Assembly: GCF_042665255.1 (NCBI RefSeq)
Contig: NZ_JBHTCD010000004.1
Strand: one strand, 5' to 3'
Length of the DNA: 64,000 bases
Source of the DNA: Insolitispirillum peregrinum
GTDB taxonomy: Bacteria > Pseudomonadota > Alphaproteobacteria > Rhodospirillales > Rhodospirillaceae
Translations under genes and position numbers: made by a program
The notes under the pieces: model-generated
What the model saw: the letters and a program-made list of their open reading frames with translations, nothing else
Database searches by the model: none
Told to the model about the DNA's origin: nothing
In this document: in pieces, positions 25,309 through 33,535 of the stretch
Numbering within the stretch: position 1 is the first letter of the stretch
Layout: each line of letters starts with the position of its first letter

Positions 25309-25758
25309 ATGACCATTTCGATGGACGCTCTGGACGAAAAGCTGATTACCCTGTTGCGCCATGATGGCCGCCGCAGCATCTCGGATATTGCCATTGATCT
25401 GGATGTGTCACGGGCCACCGTCCGCGCCCGCATCGAACGGCTGGAAAAAGCCGGGATCATCATTGGCTACACGGTGATCCTGCGCGCCGACACGGTAGAA
25501 GCCCCGGTGCGCGGCATCATGTTGATCGAGGTCGAAGGCCACGCCAGTGACCGGGTGGTGAAGGCGCTGAGCGGCTTTCCCGAGGTGCTGGAGATCCACA
25601 CCACCAATGGCCGGTGGGATCTGATTGTCGAGCTGTCCGCCACCAGTCTGCCTGAACTGGATGCCATTTTGCGGCGGATTCGTCTGATTCCCGGTATCAC
25701 CAGCAGCGAAACCAACCTTTTGCTGAATACCCCGCGCAGCACGCGCGCGCGCCTGTAG
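25309..25758 (+). CDS. Lrp/AsnC-family transcriptional regulator
   Basis: 149 aa. The N-terminal winged helix-turn-helix (LDEKLITLLRHDGRRSISDIAIDLDVSRATVRARIERLEKAG-type region, about residues 7-48) is followed by an RAM/AsnC ligand-binding domain (IMLIEVEGHAS..., VLEIHTTNGRWDLIVEL). Such regulators sense amino acids. The gene is divergent from the arginase-ornithine cyclodeaminase operon and upstream of a basic-amino-acid importer, so it is likely the local arginine/ornithine regulator. The ATG at 25309 follows AGGGGG at good spacing. Confidence 0.9.
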   Translation: MTISMDALDEKLITLLRHDGRRSISDIAIDLDVSRATVRARIERLEKAGIIIGYTVILRADTVEAPVRGIMLIEVEGHASDRVVKALSGFPEVLEIHTTNGRWDLIVELSATSLPELDAILRRIRLIPGITSSETNLLLNTPRSTRARL

Positions 25759-25780
25759 GTGCAGTGCGGTGACTGATTAT

Positions 25781-25806
25781 TGGGCAGTGCAGCAATCTGC
25801 CTAATT
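25781..25806 (+). terminator. Possible weak terminator after the Lrp-type gene
   Basis: GGCAG (25781-25785) pairs with CTGCC (25795-25799), followed by TAATTTTT. The stem is short, so strength is uncertain. Confidence 0.4.
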
Positions 25807-25956
25807 TTTGCCAATTTGCGCAACGGCGCCTGCCACTCTGGGCAGAAAGACGGACATTTCTATCACATTCTCGTCTATCGACCGCCACTGACCTTCGGAA
25901 TACTGAACCGGCTGGCAACACAGGTTGCTTTTTCGGACAGATACCGAGGGGACGGC

Positions 25957-26799
25957 ATGGACGATCACTGTATTTCCGCCCTGGCCGATGCATCGCCGGT
26001 GCATCGCCATCCTCCGCCCAATCCGGCGGTCCCGCTGGCGGTCGAGCTGGAGGACATTCACAAGTCCTATGGCCCGCTGGAGGTGATCAAAGGGGTGTCG
26101 CTTTCCGCCCGCGAAGGTGACGTGATCACCCTGATCGGCTCGTCGGGGTCGGGGAAGAGCACCTTGCTCCGCTGCATCAACCTGCTGGAAGTCCCCAACA
26201 GTGGCGCCATCCGCATCAGCGGCGAGACCATCGGCCTGAAAACCGGCCGCCTCGGGCGCACCGAGCCTGCCGACCACAAGCAGGTGGAGCGGCTGCGCAC
26301 CCGGCTAGGGATGGTGTTCCAGAGCTTTAACCTGTGGAGCCACATGACCATCCTGCAAAACATCATCGAGGCACCGGTGCATGTGCTGGGGGTCCCCAAG
26401 GCCGAGGCCATCGACCACGCCCGCATGTTGCTGGACAAGGTCGGCATTCTGTCGAAGGCCGACAGCTACCCGGTGCAACTGTCCGGCGGCCAGCAACAAC
26501 GGGCGGCCATCGCGCGGGCGCTGGCGATGCAGCCGAAAGTGATGCTGTTTGATGAACCCACCTCGGCGCTGGACCCGGAACTGGTCGGCGAAGTGTTGCG
26601 GGTGATCCGCCAGTTGGCCGAAGAAGGCAACACCATGGTGCTGGTGACGCACGAAATGGCCTTTGCCCGCGAAGTGTCCTCCGAGGTGGTGTTTCTCCAT
26701 CAGGGTCGGATCGAAGAACAGGGCCGCCCCGACAAGGTGCTGACCAACCCGGACTCCGAGCGGGTGCGCCAGTTCCTGTCGCGCCATCTGTCATCATAA
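25957..26799 (+). CDS. ABC transporter ATP-binding protein, polar/basic amino acids
   Basis: 280 aa from the ATG at 25957, preceded by GAGGGG. Walker A GSSGSGKST is at residues 61-69, the Q-loop region VFQSFNLWSH follows, signature LSGGQQQR, Walker B VMLFDEPTSALDPE and the switch VLVTHEMAFAR. This is the HisP/GlnQ/OccP type. A non-conserved His/Pro-rich N-terminal stretch of about 28 residues precedes the domain. It is first in an importer set with a binding protein and two permeases; substrate is probably arginine/ornithine/lysine given the catabolic genes next door. Confidence 0.93.
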   Translation: MDDHCISALADASPVHRHPPPNPAVPLAVELEDIHKSYGPLEVIKGVSLSAREGDVITLIGSSGSGKSTLLRCINLLEVPNSGAIRISGETIGLKTGRLGRTEPADHKQVERLRTRLGMVFQSFNLWSHMTILQNIIEAPVHVLGVPKAEAIDHARMLLDKVGILSKADSYPVQLSGGQQQRAAIARALAMQPKVMLFDEPTSALDPELVGEVLRVIRQLAEEGNTMVLVTHEMAFAREVSSEVVFLHQGRIEEQGRPDKVLTNPDSERVRQFLSRHLSS

Positions 26800-26852
26800 G
26801 TTTCTCGTCATGATAACGCCATAACGGCGGCATTTTTCCCAGAGGCTTCACC

Positions 26853-27698
26853 ATGAACAATACCCTGCTGGCGCTGGCTTTCGGCGCCTTGCTCCCCTGC
26901 CTTGCCCTGTCGCAGCCCGCCGAGGCGAAGGACTGGAGCAAAATCCGCATTGCCTCCGAAGGCGCCTATGCGCCGTGGAACGGCATGGACCCGTCGGGCA
27001 AGCTGATCGGCTTTGAAATCGACCTGGCCCAAAGCCTGTGCAAACGGATGCAGGCCGACTGCGAGATCGTGGCGCAGGATTGGGACGGCATGATCCCCGC
27101 CCTGCAACAGGGCAAGTACGATGCGATCATGGCGGCGATGTCGATCACCGACGAGCGCAAGGCGGTGATGGATTTTGCCGGTCCCTATGGCACCGAACCG
27201 TCGGCGTTCAGCGTGCTGGCGGACTCGCCGCTGGGGCAGGTGGTCTTTGCCAGCAAGCGGGTCAACCTGTCGGCTCCCGATGCGACGGGCGAGGCGGCAC
27301 TGGCCGAGCTGGTCAAGGCGCTGAAGGGCAAGACCATCGGCGTGCAGACTTCGACCATTCAGGCCAACTTTGTTGACAAATACCTGCCGGATGTGTCGGT
27401 GCGCACCTATGACAAGCTCGACAGCGCCAGTATCGACCTGTTGGCCGGGCGGGTGGATGCCATCCTCGGCGACCGCTCGGTGATCGAGGCGCTGGGAGCC
27501 TCGCAGGGCGGCAAAATGGTCCAGTTCGGGCCGGATTTCGTGCGGGGTGTGCTGGGCGATGGCTTCGGAATCGGTCTGCGCAAGGCCGATGCCGACCTGA
27601 AAGCCAAATTCAACGACGCTCTGGCCGCCGCCACTGCCGACGGAACGGTCAGCAAGCTCAGCTTGCAGCACTTTGGCTATGACGTGTCGGTGAAATAG
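26853..27698 (+). CDS. Amino-acid ABC transporter periplasmic binding protein
   Basis: 281 aa SBP_bac_3 family protein. Signal peptide residues 1-25 (cleavage after AEA-KD). Ligand-binding features: RIASEGAYAPWNGMDPSGKLIGFEIDLA, the family opening in arginine/lysine/octopine binding proteins; DWDGMIPALQQGKYDAIMAAMSITDERK, which contains the conserved substrate-contact loop; and IGVQTSTIQANFV. It captures the amino acid in the periplasm for the permeases. Spaced 53 bp after the ATPase gene. The stop codon TAG touches the first base of a palindromic repeat. Confidence 0.92.
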   Translation: MNNTLLALAFGALLPCLALSQPAEAKDWSKIRIASEGAYAPWNGMDPSGKLIGFEIDLAQSLCKRMQADCEIVAQDWDGMIPALQQGKYDAIMAAMSITDERKAVMDFAGPYGTEPSAFSVLADSPLGQVVFASKRVNLSAPDATGEAALAELVKALKGKTIGVQTSTIQANFVDKYLPDVSVRTYDKLDSASIDLLAGRVDAILGDRSVIEALGASQGGKMVQFGPDFVRGVLGDGFGIGLRKADADLKAKFNDALAAATADGTVSKLSLQHFGYDVSVK

Positions 27699-27822
27699 AG
27701 CAAATCCCGAGCAGATGGGATCATCTGCGACGACGTATTTGCTCAAAGAACGAGAGCAAATCCCGAGCAGATGGAGCCATCTGCGACGACGTATTTGCTC
27801 AAATAACGAGGGCAAATCCCGA
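27698..27822. repeat. Two and a half copies of a 56-bp palindromic repeat
   Basis: Units at 27698-27744 and 27754-27800, with a truncated third at 27810-27822. Each contains GAGCAAATCCCGAGCAGATG and its partner CATCTGCGACGACGTATTTGCTC and can form a long hairpin. Being placed between the binding-protein and permease genes, it could tune expression by stabilising the upstream mRNA, as REP elements do. Confidence 0.85.
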
Positions 27823-27844
27823 GTAGACCGCTGGGCCTGAAGAG

Positions 27845-27911
27845 CGGGCTACCGCCCGAACCCGTTCGGGGGCGATGCCCCCAAGCCCCCATTTTTTCTT
27901 TGATTATCAAA
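27845..27911 (+). repeat. Dispersed palindromic element, copy A
   Basis: About 67 bp beginning GGGCTACCGCCCG, with hairpin TTCGGGGGC-GATGCCCCC, an ACCCCCATTTTTTC-like tract and TGATTATCAAA. The reverse complement of 59751-59821 matches it closely. This and the 56-bp repeat fill the 306-bp gap between binding protein and permease. Confidence 0.75.
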
Positions 27912-28004
27912 AGAATGGGGTCCGGGGCCTGAAGGCCCCGGCGAGGTGTGGAGCAGCGCTCCACGTCCTTGCTTCCTGACTGTTGTCTTTTTCTGGGGGC
28001 CGTG

Positions 28005-28709
28005 ATGCTGGACCTGCTTTCTTTTGGACCAAATGGCTGGGGGGCACAACTGCTGTCCGGCACACTGATGACCCTGCTGGTGGCGGTGTCGGCCTTTGGC
28101 TTCGGGGTGCTGATCGGCTCGTTTGCCGCCGCTGCCAAACTGGGCGACCGCCTGCTGCTGCGCGGGCTGGCCGAAACCTACACCACTGTCGTGCGCGGGA
28201 TTCCTGAGCTGCTGGTGATCTATCTGCTGTTCTTTGGCGGATCAGGGATGGTGATGGCTCTGGCACGGGTGTTTGGCTATGACGGCTATCTGGAGCTGAA
28301 CGCCTTTACCATTGGCGTGGTGGCAGTCGGGCTGATTTCCGGCGCCTATTCCACCGAAGTGATCCGGGCGGCGGTGCGTGCCGTGCCAAAAGGCCAGCTC
28401 GAAGCCGCCCGCGCCTGCGGCATGCCGAAACTGTTGATCCTGCGGCGGATTCTGGTGCCGCTGACCCTGCGCCACGCCCTGCCGGGGCTGGGCAATGTCT
28501 GGCAGTTGACCCTGAAGGATACCGCGCTGATTTCCGTTACCGCGCTGGCCGAAATCATGCGTATCGCCCATCTGGCGGCGGGAGCGTCGCGGCAACCGTT
28601 CGTGTTCTATACCACCGCTGCCCTGCTGTATCTGCTGCTGACCTCGGCCTCGACCATCCTGTTCGAGCAGGCCGAGCGGTACGCCAACCGTGGAACGGGG
28701 AGACGCTGA
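28005..28709 (+). CDS. ABC transporter permease, HisQ/OccQ type
   Basis: 234 aa membrane permease with about five hydrophobic segments and the EAA loop AVPKGQLEAARACGMPKLLILRRILVP-type (about residues 125-150) that contacts the ATPase. ETYTTVVRGIPELLVIYLLFFGG is the classic HisQ/HisM motif. The ATG at 28005 follows GGGGGCC; the longer frame upstream runs through repeat DNA. It overlaps functionally with the next permease gene (2-bp gap). Confidence 0.92.
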   Translation: MLDLLSFGPNGWGAQLLSGTLMTLLVAVSAFGFGVLIGSFAAAAKLGDRLLLRGLAETYTTVVRGIPELLVIYLLFFGGSGMVMALARVFGYDGYLELNAFTIGVVAVGLISGAYSTEVIRAAVRAVPKGQLEAARACGMPKLLILRRILVPLTLRHALPGLGNVWQLTLKDTALISVTALAEIMRIAHLAAGASRQPFVFYTTAALLYLLLTSASTILFEQAERYANRGTGRR

Positions 28710-28711
28710 TC

Positions 28712-29389
28712 ATGAACTGGACCCTGATGTGGGACAGCCTGCCGCGCCTGCTGGCCGCCCTGCCGCTGACCTTGACGCTGGTGTTTGCGGCTCTGGCCTG
28801 TGGCGGCGTGATTGCCTTTGTGACGGCGCTGCTGCGGCTGTCGGACTATCGCCCGCTGGTGTGGACGATCAAGACTTATGTGTTTGCCTTTCGCGGTACG
28901 CCGCTGCTGGTGCAGATTTTCCTGCTGTATTACGGACTGGGGCAGTTTGACGCGGTGCGCGCCAGCGTGCTGTGGCCCTTTCTGCGCGAGCCGCTGTGGT
29001 GCGCGATTCTGGCTCTCAGCCTGAACACCGGAGCCTATACCTGTGAAATCCTGCGCGGCGCGCTGCAATCGGTGCCCGCGGGGCAGGTCGAAGCGGCGCG
29101 GGCCTGCGGCATGTCGCGCGCGCTGGCCTTCCGGCGGATCGTGCTGCCGATTGCCTTCCGCCAGATGCTGCCCACCTATGGCAACGAAATCATCCTGATG
29201 GTCAAGGCCAGCTCGCTCGCCAGCACCATCACCATGATGGAGCTGACTGGGGTAGCGCGGAAAATCATCGCCCAGAGCTTTGCGGTGTTCGAGATTTTCA
29301 TCCTCGCCGGGGTGATTTATCTGGTGCTGAACTTTGTGGCCTCGCAAGCCATCCGGCTGGGGGAAAAACGGTTGCAGCCCTGTGGATAA
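28712..29389 (+). CDS. ABC transporter permease, HisM/OccM type
   Basis: 225 aa inner-membrane permease, second half of the heterodimeric channel. Motifs: YVFAFRGTPLLVQIFLLYYGLGQF, LNTGAYTCEILRGALQSVPAGQVEAARACGMSRALAFRRIVLP containing the EAA loop, and MVKASSLASTITMMEL. It starts 2 bp after the previous gene. The last codons and stop contain TGTGGATAA, a DnaA-box look-alike. Confidence 0.92.
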   Translation: MNWTLMWDSLPRLLAALPLTLTLVFAALACGGVIAFVTALLRLSDYRPLVWTIKTYVFAFRGTPLLVQIFLLYYGLGQFDAVRASVLWPFLREPLWCAILALSLNTGAYTCEILRGALQSVPAGQVEAARACGMSRALAFRRIVLPIAFRQMLPTYGNEIILMVKASSLASTITMMELTGVARKIIAQSFAVFEIFILAGVIYLVLNFVASQAIRLGEKRLQPCG

Positions 29390-29514
29390 CGTCAGGTGAA
29401 GGGGGGCAAAAGCTCGTGGAGCGCTGCTCCACCCCTCGCCGACTACTGATATATTCAGTATCCTTCAATAAATATTTTGAATTACAATATATATTATGTA
29501 ATAATTGAAAAATT

Positions 29515-29552
29515 TATAGTTGGAGCATCGTTAATTAGATGCGCCAACTATA
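29515..29552 (-). terminator. Intrinsic terminator of the island gene
   Basis: TATAGTTGG (29515-29523) pairs perfectly with CCAACTATA (29544-29552), extended inward by GCATC/GATGC with one mismatch. On the minus strand it is followed by AATTTTTC. It lies about 32 bp past the stop at 29584. Confidence 0.8.
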
Positions 29553-29583
29553 TTTTAGATAAATAAAAATAATTATATATTTT

Positions 29584-31590
29584 CTAATATAAGTATTCTT
29601 TTACTTTTTCCTCTAACCATGTCATTGCACCTCTAAATATCTGCATATCATAATCGCTAACATTTTTCTTATGAGCGTCGCTACGTCCTATTGAATTCAG
29701 AATATTCATTCTAGAATTAAAATTCTCTAAATTGTCATCGAATATATTACGAAATCCAATATCCCAATTATTTCTAATTAAATCGTGTAAATCTTTGAAA
29801 TATATCTCACTTTTATTTGCATTGAATAGTTCTTTGTATGATAATTTTGAGTATTTTGATTTTTTATTTTTGTCATATTTCTTAAGCACCATGTTTTTTG
29901 CCTCAGATTCACCGTGTAGTGCAATTAATACTTGAGATACAATTTTCCTTAATTTTTCTTCTATTTCATTTCTCCTGAAGCTAATTTCGGAAAGTTTTTC
30001 TGAGTCAGATAAATTTATTTTTTTGTATTTTTCTTTATTAGATAAGTGTTTTTTAACCGTATCAATTTTAAAATCATAATTATCACCTGATTTGCATATC
30101 ACGCCATATCCAATTAGGTGCTGAGTATATGCTGGATCAGATTTTGCGAGTTCTTCGAAATCTTTCACATCTCCTCGGGCTAGATAACTCAGCATTGTAT
30201 ATTCATCTTTATAGTATTCGGACAGGACGCCGATGACCAGCTCGCAAAAGCTATGCCCAAGGCCTTCGTAAAACGTTTCGATTGAGCGCTCGTAAAACAA
30301 TCTGTCAATGTGTCTATTTGGCCCTTCTGGCAAGTTTGATTTCATGTGTGAGCAGGCTTGGCGCATGAGAAATGGGTGCCCGCCAAACTCCCTTACCAAA
30401 TAGGTATATATATCTTCTTCAATGGATATGCCCATATAAGAAGATAGTGTTTCTATCATCTGCTTAGTTTGTGAGACGTTAAACCCAGGAATATATTCTG
30501 GCTTTATTTGTCCAAAGAGAGGGTTGTCTCCACCCATTACGGCATGCTCTTCAAGGCATTTTGGGTTTGTTCCAGCTATTAGTATTGTTATTGGATTGTA
30601 TTGTCTCTGTGATAGTCCTCTTATTGTATGCCAGAATCTTACATAACTCGCGCCGCTTTTCCACGTTTCCGAGAAAGATACATTAAAAGTTATTTGCTCT
30701 ATTTCATCGAAAGCTATCAAAATACACTTTTTCAATTTCTTATTAATTTTTTCAACATCATTAATAAATGACATTGCTGCTATATCTTCAGTGTATCTTG
30801 TTTCATCTATTAATACTTTTACTTTGTGCTCTTTGTTTATCTGTGATGCAACGTAATAAAGTGCGCTATTCCACGGCATTTGATAAAGAATTTGGCAATC
30901 AATTAATGTTGCATAACCATTTTGCTGGGATATTCTTCTGCAGACAGATAGTAGTATTGATGTTTTTCCGCTTCTTCGGAGGCCAAATAGGGACGAGTTT
31001 TGGCCAGTCTGATACTTATCTATTAGGCTTTGGCATAAATCATCCCTTCCGAAAAAATATAAATCTTTCCGGAGAGGAGAATCAAAATCATATAGGTTTC
31101 TTTCGAAGAAAAAAGATTTTATTCTTTGCCTAAAATAATCTGTTGTTCTATTTTCTGATAATTCTTCATACGTAAATGGTGTTATTAGTCTGCTTTCTTT
31201 TTGTGTTTTTATTATTCTATTTAATTTATATATTAGTTCTTTATCGTTCGATATAACGAACGCGCTAATTTTATCTAAGCGAAATCCAGGGTTGATCTCT
31301 TGTATTTTTTCTATCGCATCTAGTGTTCTGGGTTCGAATTTCTCAAATGGGCTTAATAGTACGATTACCTCGTCTTTAATGCCAAATGCGGCAGCCTTTT
31401 CATCCGGAAACTTTAGGAAAAAATACCTATATGTACTTCTATTTAGTGTTATTTCGTTGAATCCTCCTGTTATATAAAAATCAGTTGCTAATGTATGGAC
31501 AATTATTTGCTCATTTTTAGGTAAATTGCTTACTAATGCTCGAGGATTAATCCCGGGATAGACTTTATTCTTTGGCGGTGTAAGGGTCAT
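29584..31590 (-). CDS. Island-encoded P-loop ATPase with HEPN-like C-terminus (putative defence protein)
   Basis: 668 aa from the ATG at 31590; the promoter at 31627-31656 rules out the longer frame from 31644. Residues about 1-150 form an alpha/beta domain I do not recognise. FFGRDD (179-184) opens an AAA/STAND-type ATPase with Walker A GLRRSGKT (203-210) and Walker B ILIAFDEIE (290-298). A winged-helix-like region follows (about 440-540). The last 40 residues carry GRSDAHKK (R636, H640) in a helical context typical of Swt1-type HEPN domains. Codon use is AT-rich, unlike all neighbours, so it was probably acquired horizontally. Single-gene NTPase-HEPN proteins are often antiviral; that role is inferred, not shown. 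Confidence 0.75.
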   Translation of the reverse strand: MTLTPPKNKVYPGINPRALVSNLPKNEQIIVHTLATDFYITGGFNEITLNRSTYRYFFLKFPDEKAAAFGIKDEVIVLLSPFEKFEPRTLDAIEKIQEINPGFRLDKISAFVISNDKELIYKLNRIIKTQKESRLITPFTYEELSENRTTDYFRQRIKSFFFERNLYDFDSPLRKDLYFFGRDDLCQSLIDKYQTGQNSSLFGLRRSGKTSILLSVCRRISQQNGYATLIDCQILYQMPWNSALYYVASQINKEHKVKVLIDETRYTEDIAAMSFINDVEKINKKLKKCILIAFDEIEQITFNVSFSETWKSGASYVRFWHTIRGLSQRQYNPITILIAGTNPKCLEEHAVMGGDNPLFGQIKPEYIPGFNVSQTKQMIETLSSYMGISIEEDIYTYLVREFGGHPFLMRQACSHMKSNLPEGPNRHIDRLFYERSIETFYEGLGHSFCELVIGVLSEYYKDEYTMLSYLARGDVKDFEELAKSDPAYTQHLIGYGVICKSGDNYDFKIDTVKKHLSNKEKYKKINLSDSEKLSEISFRRNEIEEKLRKIVSQVLIALHGESEAKNMVLKKYDKNKKSKYSKLSYKELFNANKSEIYFKDLHDLIRNNWDIGFRNIFDDNLENFNSRMNILNSIGRSDAHKKNVSDYDMQIFRGAMTWLEEKVKEYLY

Positions 31591-31626
31591 GGAATTCTCT
31601 TCTTTCAGGTTAAAATCTAGAATTGT

Positions 31627-31656
31627 ATTATATGTTATTATCAACTAAATTGTCAA
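31627..31656 (-). promoter_or_regulatory. Consensus sigma-70 promoter of the island gene
   Basis: On the minus strand: TTGACA (31651-31656) and TATAAT (31627-31632) separated by 18 bp. Both hexamers are perfect consensus. The expected transcript start is about 31620, 30 nt before the ATG at 31590, which settles the start choice. Confidence 0.8.
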
Positions 31657-31698
31657 ATCTTCTAAATATAGCTGTTTGAATATGCCGGGGAGAGAGGG

Positions 31699-31906
31699 TT
31701 GAAGACAGTGAGCGCTCCAGATGCGTTGAACCGCCTGCAGTCTAATGCTAATTTCTCGGGCGATCTCCAGAATGGAAAGGTTGTACGCCGAAGCTAGGAC
31801 GTCCGTGCCCGCTGAACATGCTTCTGCAGGCTGTTACGTCCCGGATAACCGCCGCTAAACGCGCACGGTCTTCAAAACTGACGATGATACTGACTGTCTG
31901 GGTCAT
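31699..31906 (-). pseudogene. Remnant of an IS630-family transposase N-terminus
   Basis: Reading from the ATG at 31906, MTQTVSIIVSFEDRARLAAVIRD is typical of the start of IS630-type transposases. After a frameshift RNSLQKHVQRARTS continues the similarity (RNRPQKHVQRAR in intact copies), and after a second shift VLASAYNLSILEIAREISIRLQAV resembles the helix-turn-helix part. The gene stops there, with the catalytic domain missing. Two frameshifts and truncation show long decay. It marks insertion activity at the right edge of the AT-rich island. Confidence 0.7.
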
Positions 31907-32070
31907 GCATAGGGAATGGCCCGCCGCTTCGGGCCCGCTATGAATCATCTGTTAGCGTCAGTGCATTAGGTGCAGTGTAATGTGTTGCCTCCTCAGCTTC
32001 CATGGATTTGGCAATAATGCAAGGATGAGCGGCAACAGGGGTATCATGAGCGGATGTTGCGGTACCGTGT

Positions 32071-32742
32071 TCAGGCGAACTTGCGCTCGGTCAGGAACAG
32101 GCGGATGGCAAAGCCGATGAAGATCACCCCGGCGATGCCATCCAGCGCGGCGCGAATGCGGGTGCTGCCCATCAGGGCCTTGCCGACGCCCGAGGCCATC
32201 ACCGCCATCACCAGCAAAAAGCCGCAGCCGAACAGGGCGAGGGTCAGGCCGAGAATCAGGCTCTGCACGCCGACATGGCCCAGCGCCGGATTGACGAATT
32301 GCGGCACAAAGGCCAGAAAAAACAGGATGATCTTGACGTTCAGCAGATTGGTCATCATGCCGTGCAGGAAAGTTTTGCGCGGCGACAGCCGGGCGACCTG
32401 TGGCACGGCACCCCCCGCCTGCGCTTTCCACAGTTTCCACGCGCCCTGCAATGACTTGCTGCCGACCCACAGCAGGTAAAAGGCCCCGACAATCTGCAGC
32501 ACGCCGAACAGGTGCGGCGAGGCGGCAATCAGCGCCGAGACTCCCAGCGCGGCCAGCACCGAATGCACCAGCGCCCCGACGCCGATTCCGGCAGTGGCGA
32601 TCCAGCCGGCTTTCCAGCCTTCAAACAGGCCCCGGCTGAGAATCAACAGCATGTCCGGTCCGGGGATCAGAATCAGGATCAGCACGGCCAGCAGATACAG
32701 GCGGTAGAGGTCAAAGTCGATCAGGGTGGCGAGGGACAGCAT
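32071..32742 (-). CDS. LysE/RhtB-family amino-acid exporter
   Basis: 223 aa, about six membrane segments. The N-terminal YLLAVLILILIPGPDMLLILSRG is the family hallmark (PGPD/N), followed by GWIATAGIGVGALVHS and LWVGSKSL; RKTFLHGMMTNLLNVKIILFFLAFVPQFV is the typical second signature. Such proteins export lysine, arginine, homoserine or threonine. Lying beyond the arginine block it could vent excess basic amino acids, but the exact substrate cannot be read from sequence. Transcribed away from the esterase gene. Confidence 0.9.
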   Translation of the reverse strand: MLSLATLIDFDLYRLYLLAVLILILIPGPDMLLILSRGLFEGWKAGWIATAGIGVGALVHSVLAALGVSALIAASPHLFGVLQIVGAFYLLWVGSKSLQGAWKLWKAQAGGAVPQVARLSPRKTFLHGMMTNLLNVKIILFFLAFVPQFVNPALGHVGVQSLILGLTLALFGCGFLLVMAVMASGVGKALMGSTRIRAALDGIAGVIFIGFAIRLFLTERKFA

Positions 32743-32907
32743 CGAGAGCAGCCTGTGTGGGAAAAAACGGGCCTGATGGTACCACGGCGGGGTGGTCGGA
32801 GCATTGTTGATCTTGTGGAAACAGTGCTGTCGCGCTCTGGTGGCTTCCGGCTGGCGGTGGGAGGTCTAAGGTGGAGCCTCATTCTTTCCCGCACGAGGTT
32901 TCCCGCA

Positions 32908-33525
32908 ATGAGCGCTCCCCTTATCCTTACCCTGCATGGCGTTGGCAGCAATGGTGCCGACATGGCTCCGGTTGGCGAGGCGCTGGCCAGCGTGGTGCCG
33001 GGCAGCCGGACCGCTTCGCCCGATGCCCCGGACTCCTTTGGCGGGCCGTCTTTTGGTGGGGCCGGGCGCTGGCAGTGGTTCAGCATTGATGGCGTCACCA
33101 CCAGCAACCGCCCGCAGCGGGTGATGGCGGCGCGGGCGGCGTTTGATGCGGTGGTCGGGCAGATCATCGCCGCCCACGGGCTGGAGCAGGCCCTTGACCG
33201 GGTGGTGTTCGCCGGTTTTTCGCAAGGGGCGATCATGGCCCTTGATGCGGTGGCCTCGGGGCGCTGGGCGGTGGGGGCGGTGCTGGCCTTTTCCGGGCGG
33301 CTGGCTTCGCCGCTGCCGCTGACCCCGGCCAGCGGAACGCCGGTGTTGCTGCTGCACGGCGAGGCCGATCCGGTGATGCCGACCCGCGAAAGCCTGCTGG
33401 CCTGCGATGCCCTGACCTTGCAGGGCATGCGGGCCGAGGTGCAAACCTTCCCCGGACTGGGGCACGGCATCTCACCGGCGACCATCGCCGCCGGGCAACG
33501 CTTCCTGAGCGGGATTTACCTGTAA
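32908..33525 (+). CDS. Alpha/beta-hydrolase, carboxylesterase/phospholipase type
   Basis: 205 aa from the ATG at 32908. Abhydrolase_2 family (carboxylesterase 2/YpfH-like). Nucleophile elbow VVFAGFSQGAIMALD (GFSQG), acid in LLHGEADPVMP, His in FPGLGHGISP complete the triad. No signal peptide, so cytoplasmic. Substrate unknown; relatives hydrolyse small esters or lysophospholipids. It converges with the isochorismatase-like gene, 10 bp between stops. Confidence 0.87.
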   Translation: MSAPLILTLHGVGSNGADMAPVGEALASVVPGSRTASPDAPDSFGGPSFGGAGRWQWFSIDGVTTSNRPQRVMAARAAFDAVVGQIIAAHGLEQALDRVVFAGFSQGAIMALDAVASGRWAVGAVLAFSGRLASPLPLTPASGTPVLLLHGEADPVMPTRESLLACDALTLQGMRAEVQTFPGLGHGISPATIAAGQRFLSGIYL

Positions 33526-33535
33526 GGACGGTGCC

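Larger units (their letters stand above)
29444..31690. mobile_element. AT-rich genomic island
   Basis: Composition switches abruptly from the GC-rich background to AT-rich at about 29444 (palindrome TACTGA-TATAT-TCAGTA, 29444-29460) and returns near 31690. It contains one gene with strongly AT-biased codons, its own promoter and a terminator. A decayed IS630-type transposase abuts the right end. No tRNA, integrase or flanking direct repeat was found, so the mode of entry is unknown. Confidence 0.75.
31591..32070. other. 480-bp gap between island gene and LysE gene
   Basis: From left to right: the island gene promoter, the return to GC-rich DNA at about 31690, the IS630 remnant, and about 160 bp (31907-32070) in which I see no gene; GGCCCGC-CGCTTC-GGGCCCGC at about 31918 is a small dyad. 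Confidence 0.5.

Noticed and set aside
29381..29389. Perfect DnaA box (TGTGGATAA) at the permease stop codon
   Set aside because: A single 9-mer is expected by chance about once in two windows of this size. No cluster, AT-rich unwinding element or dnaA gene accompanies it.
31591..31644. Upstream ATG for the island ATPase
   Set aside because: It lies within the -35/-10 promoter region, so it would not be transcribed from that promoter; the ATG at 31590 fits the expected transcript.
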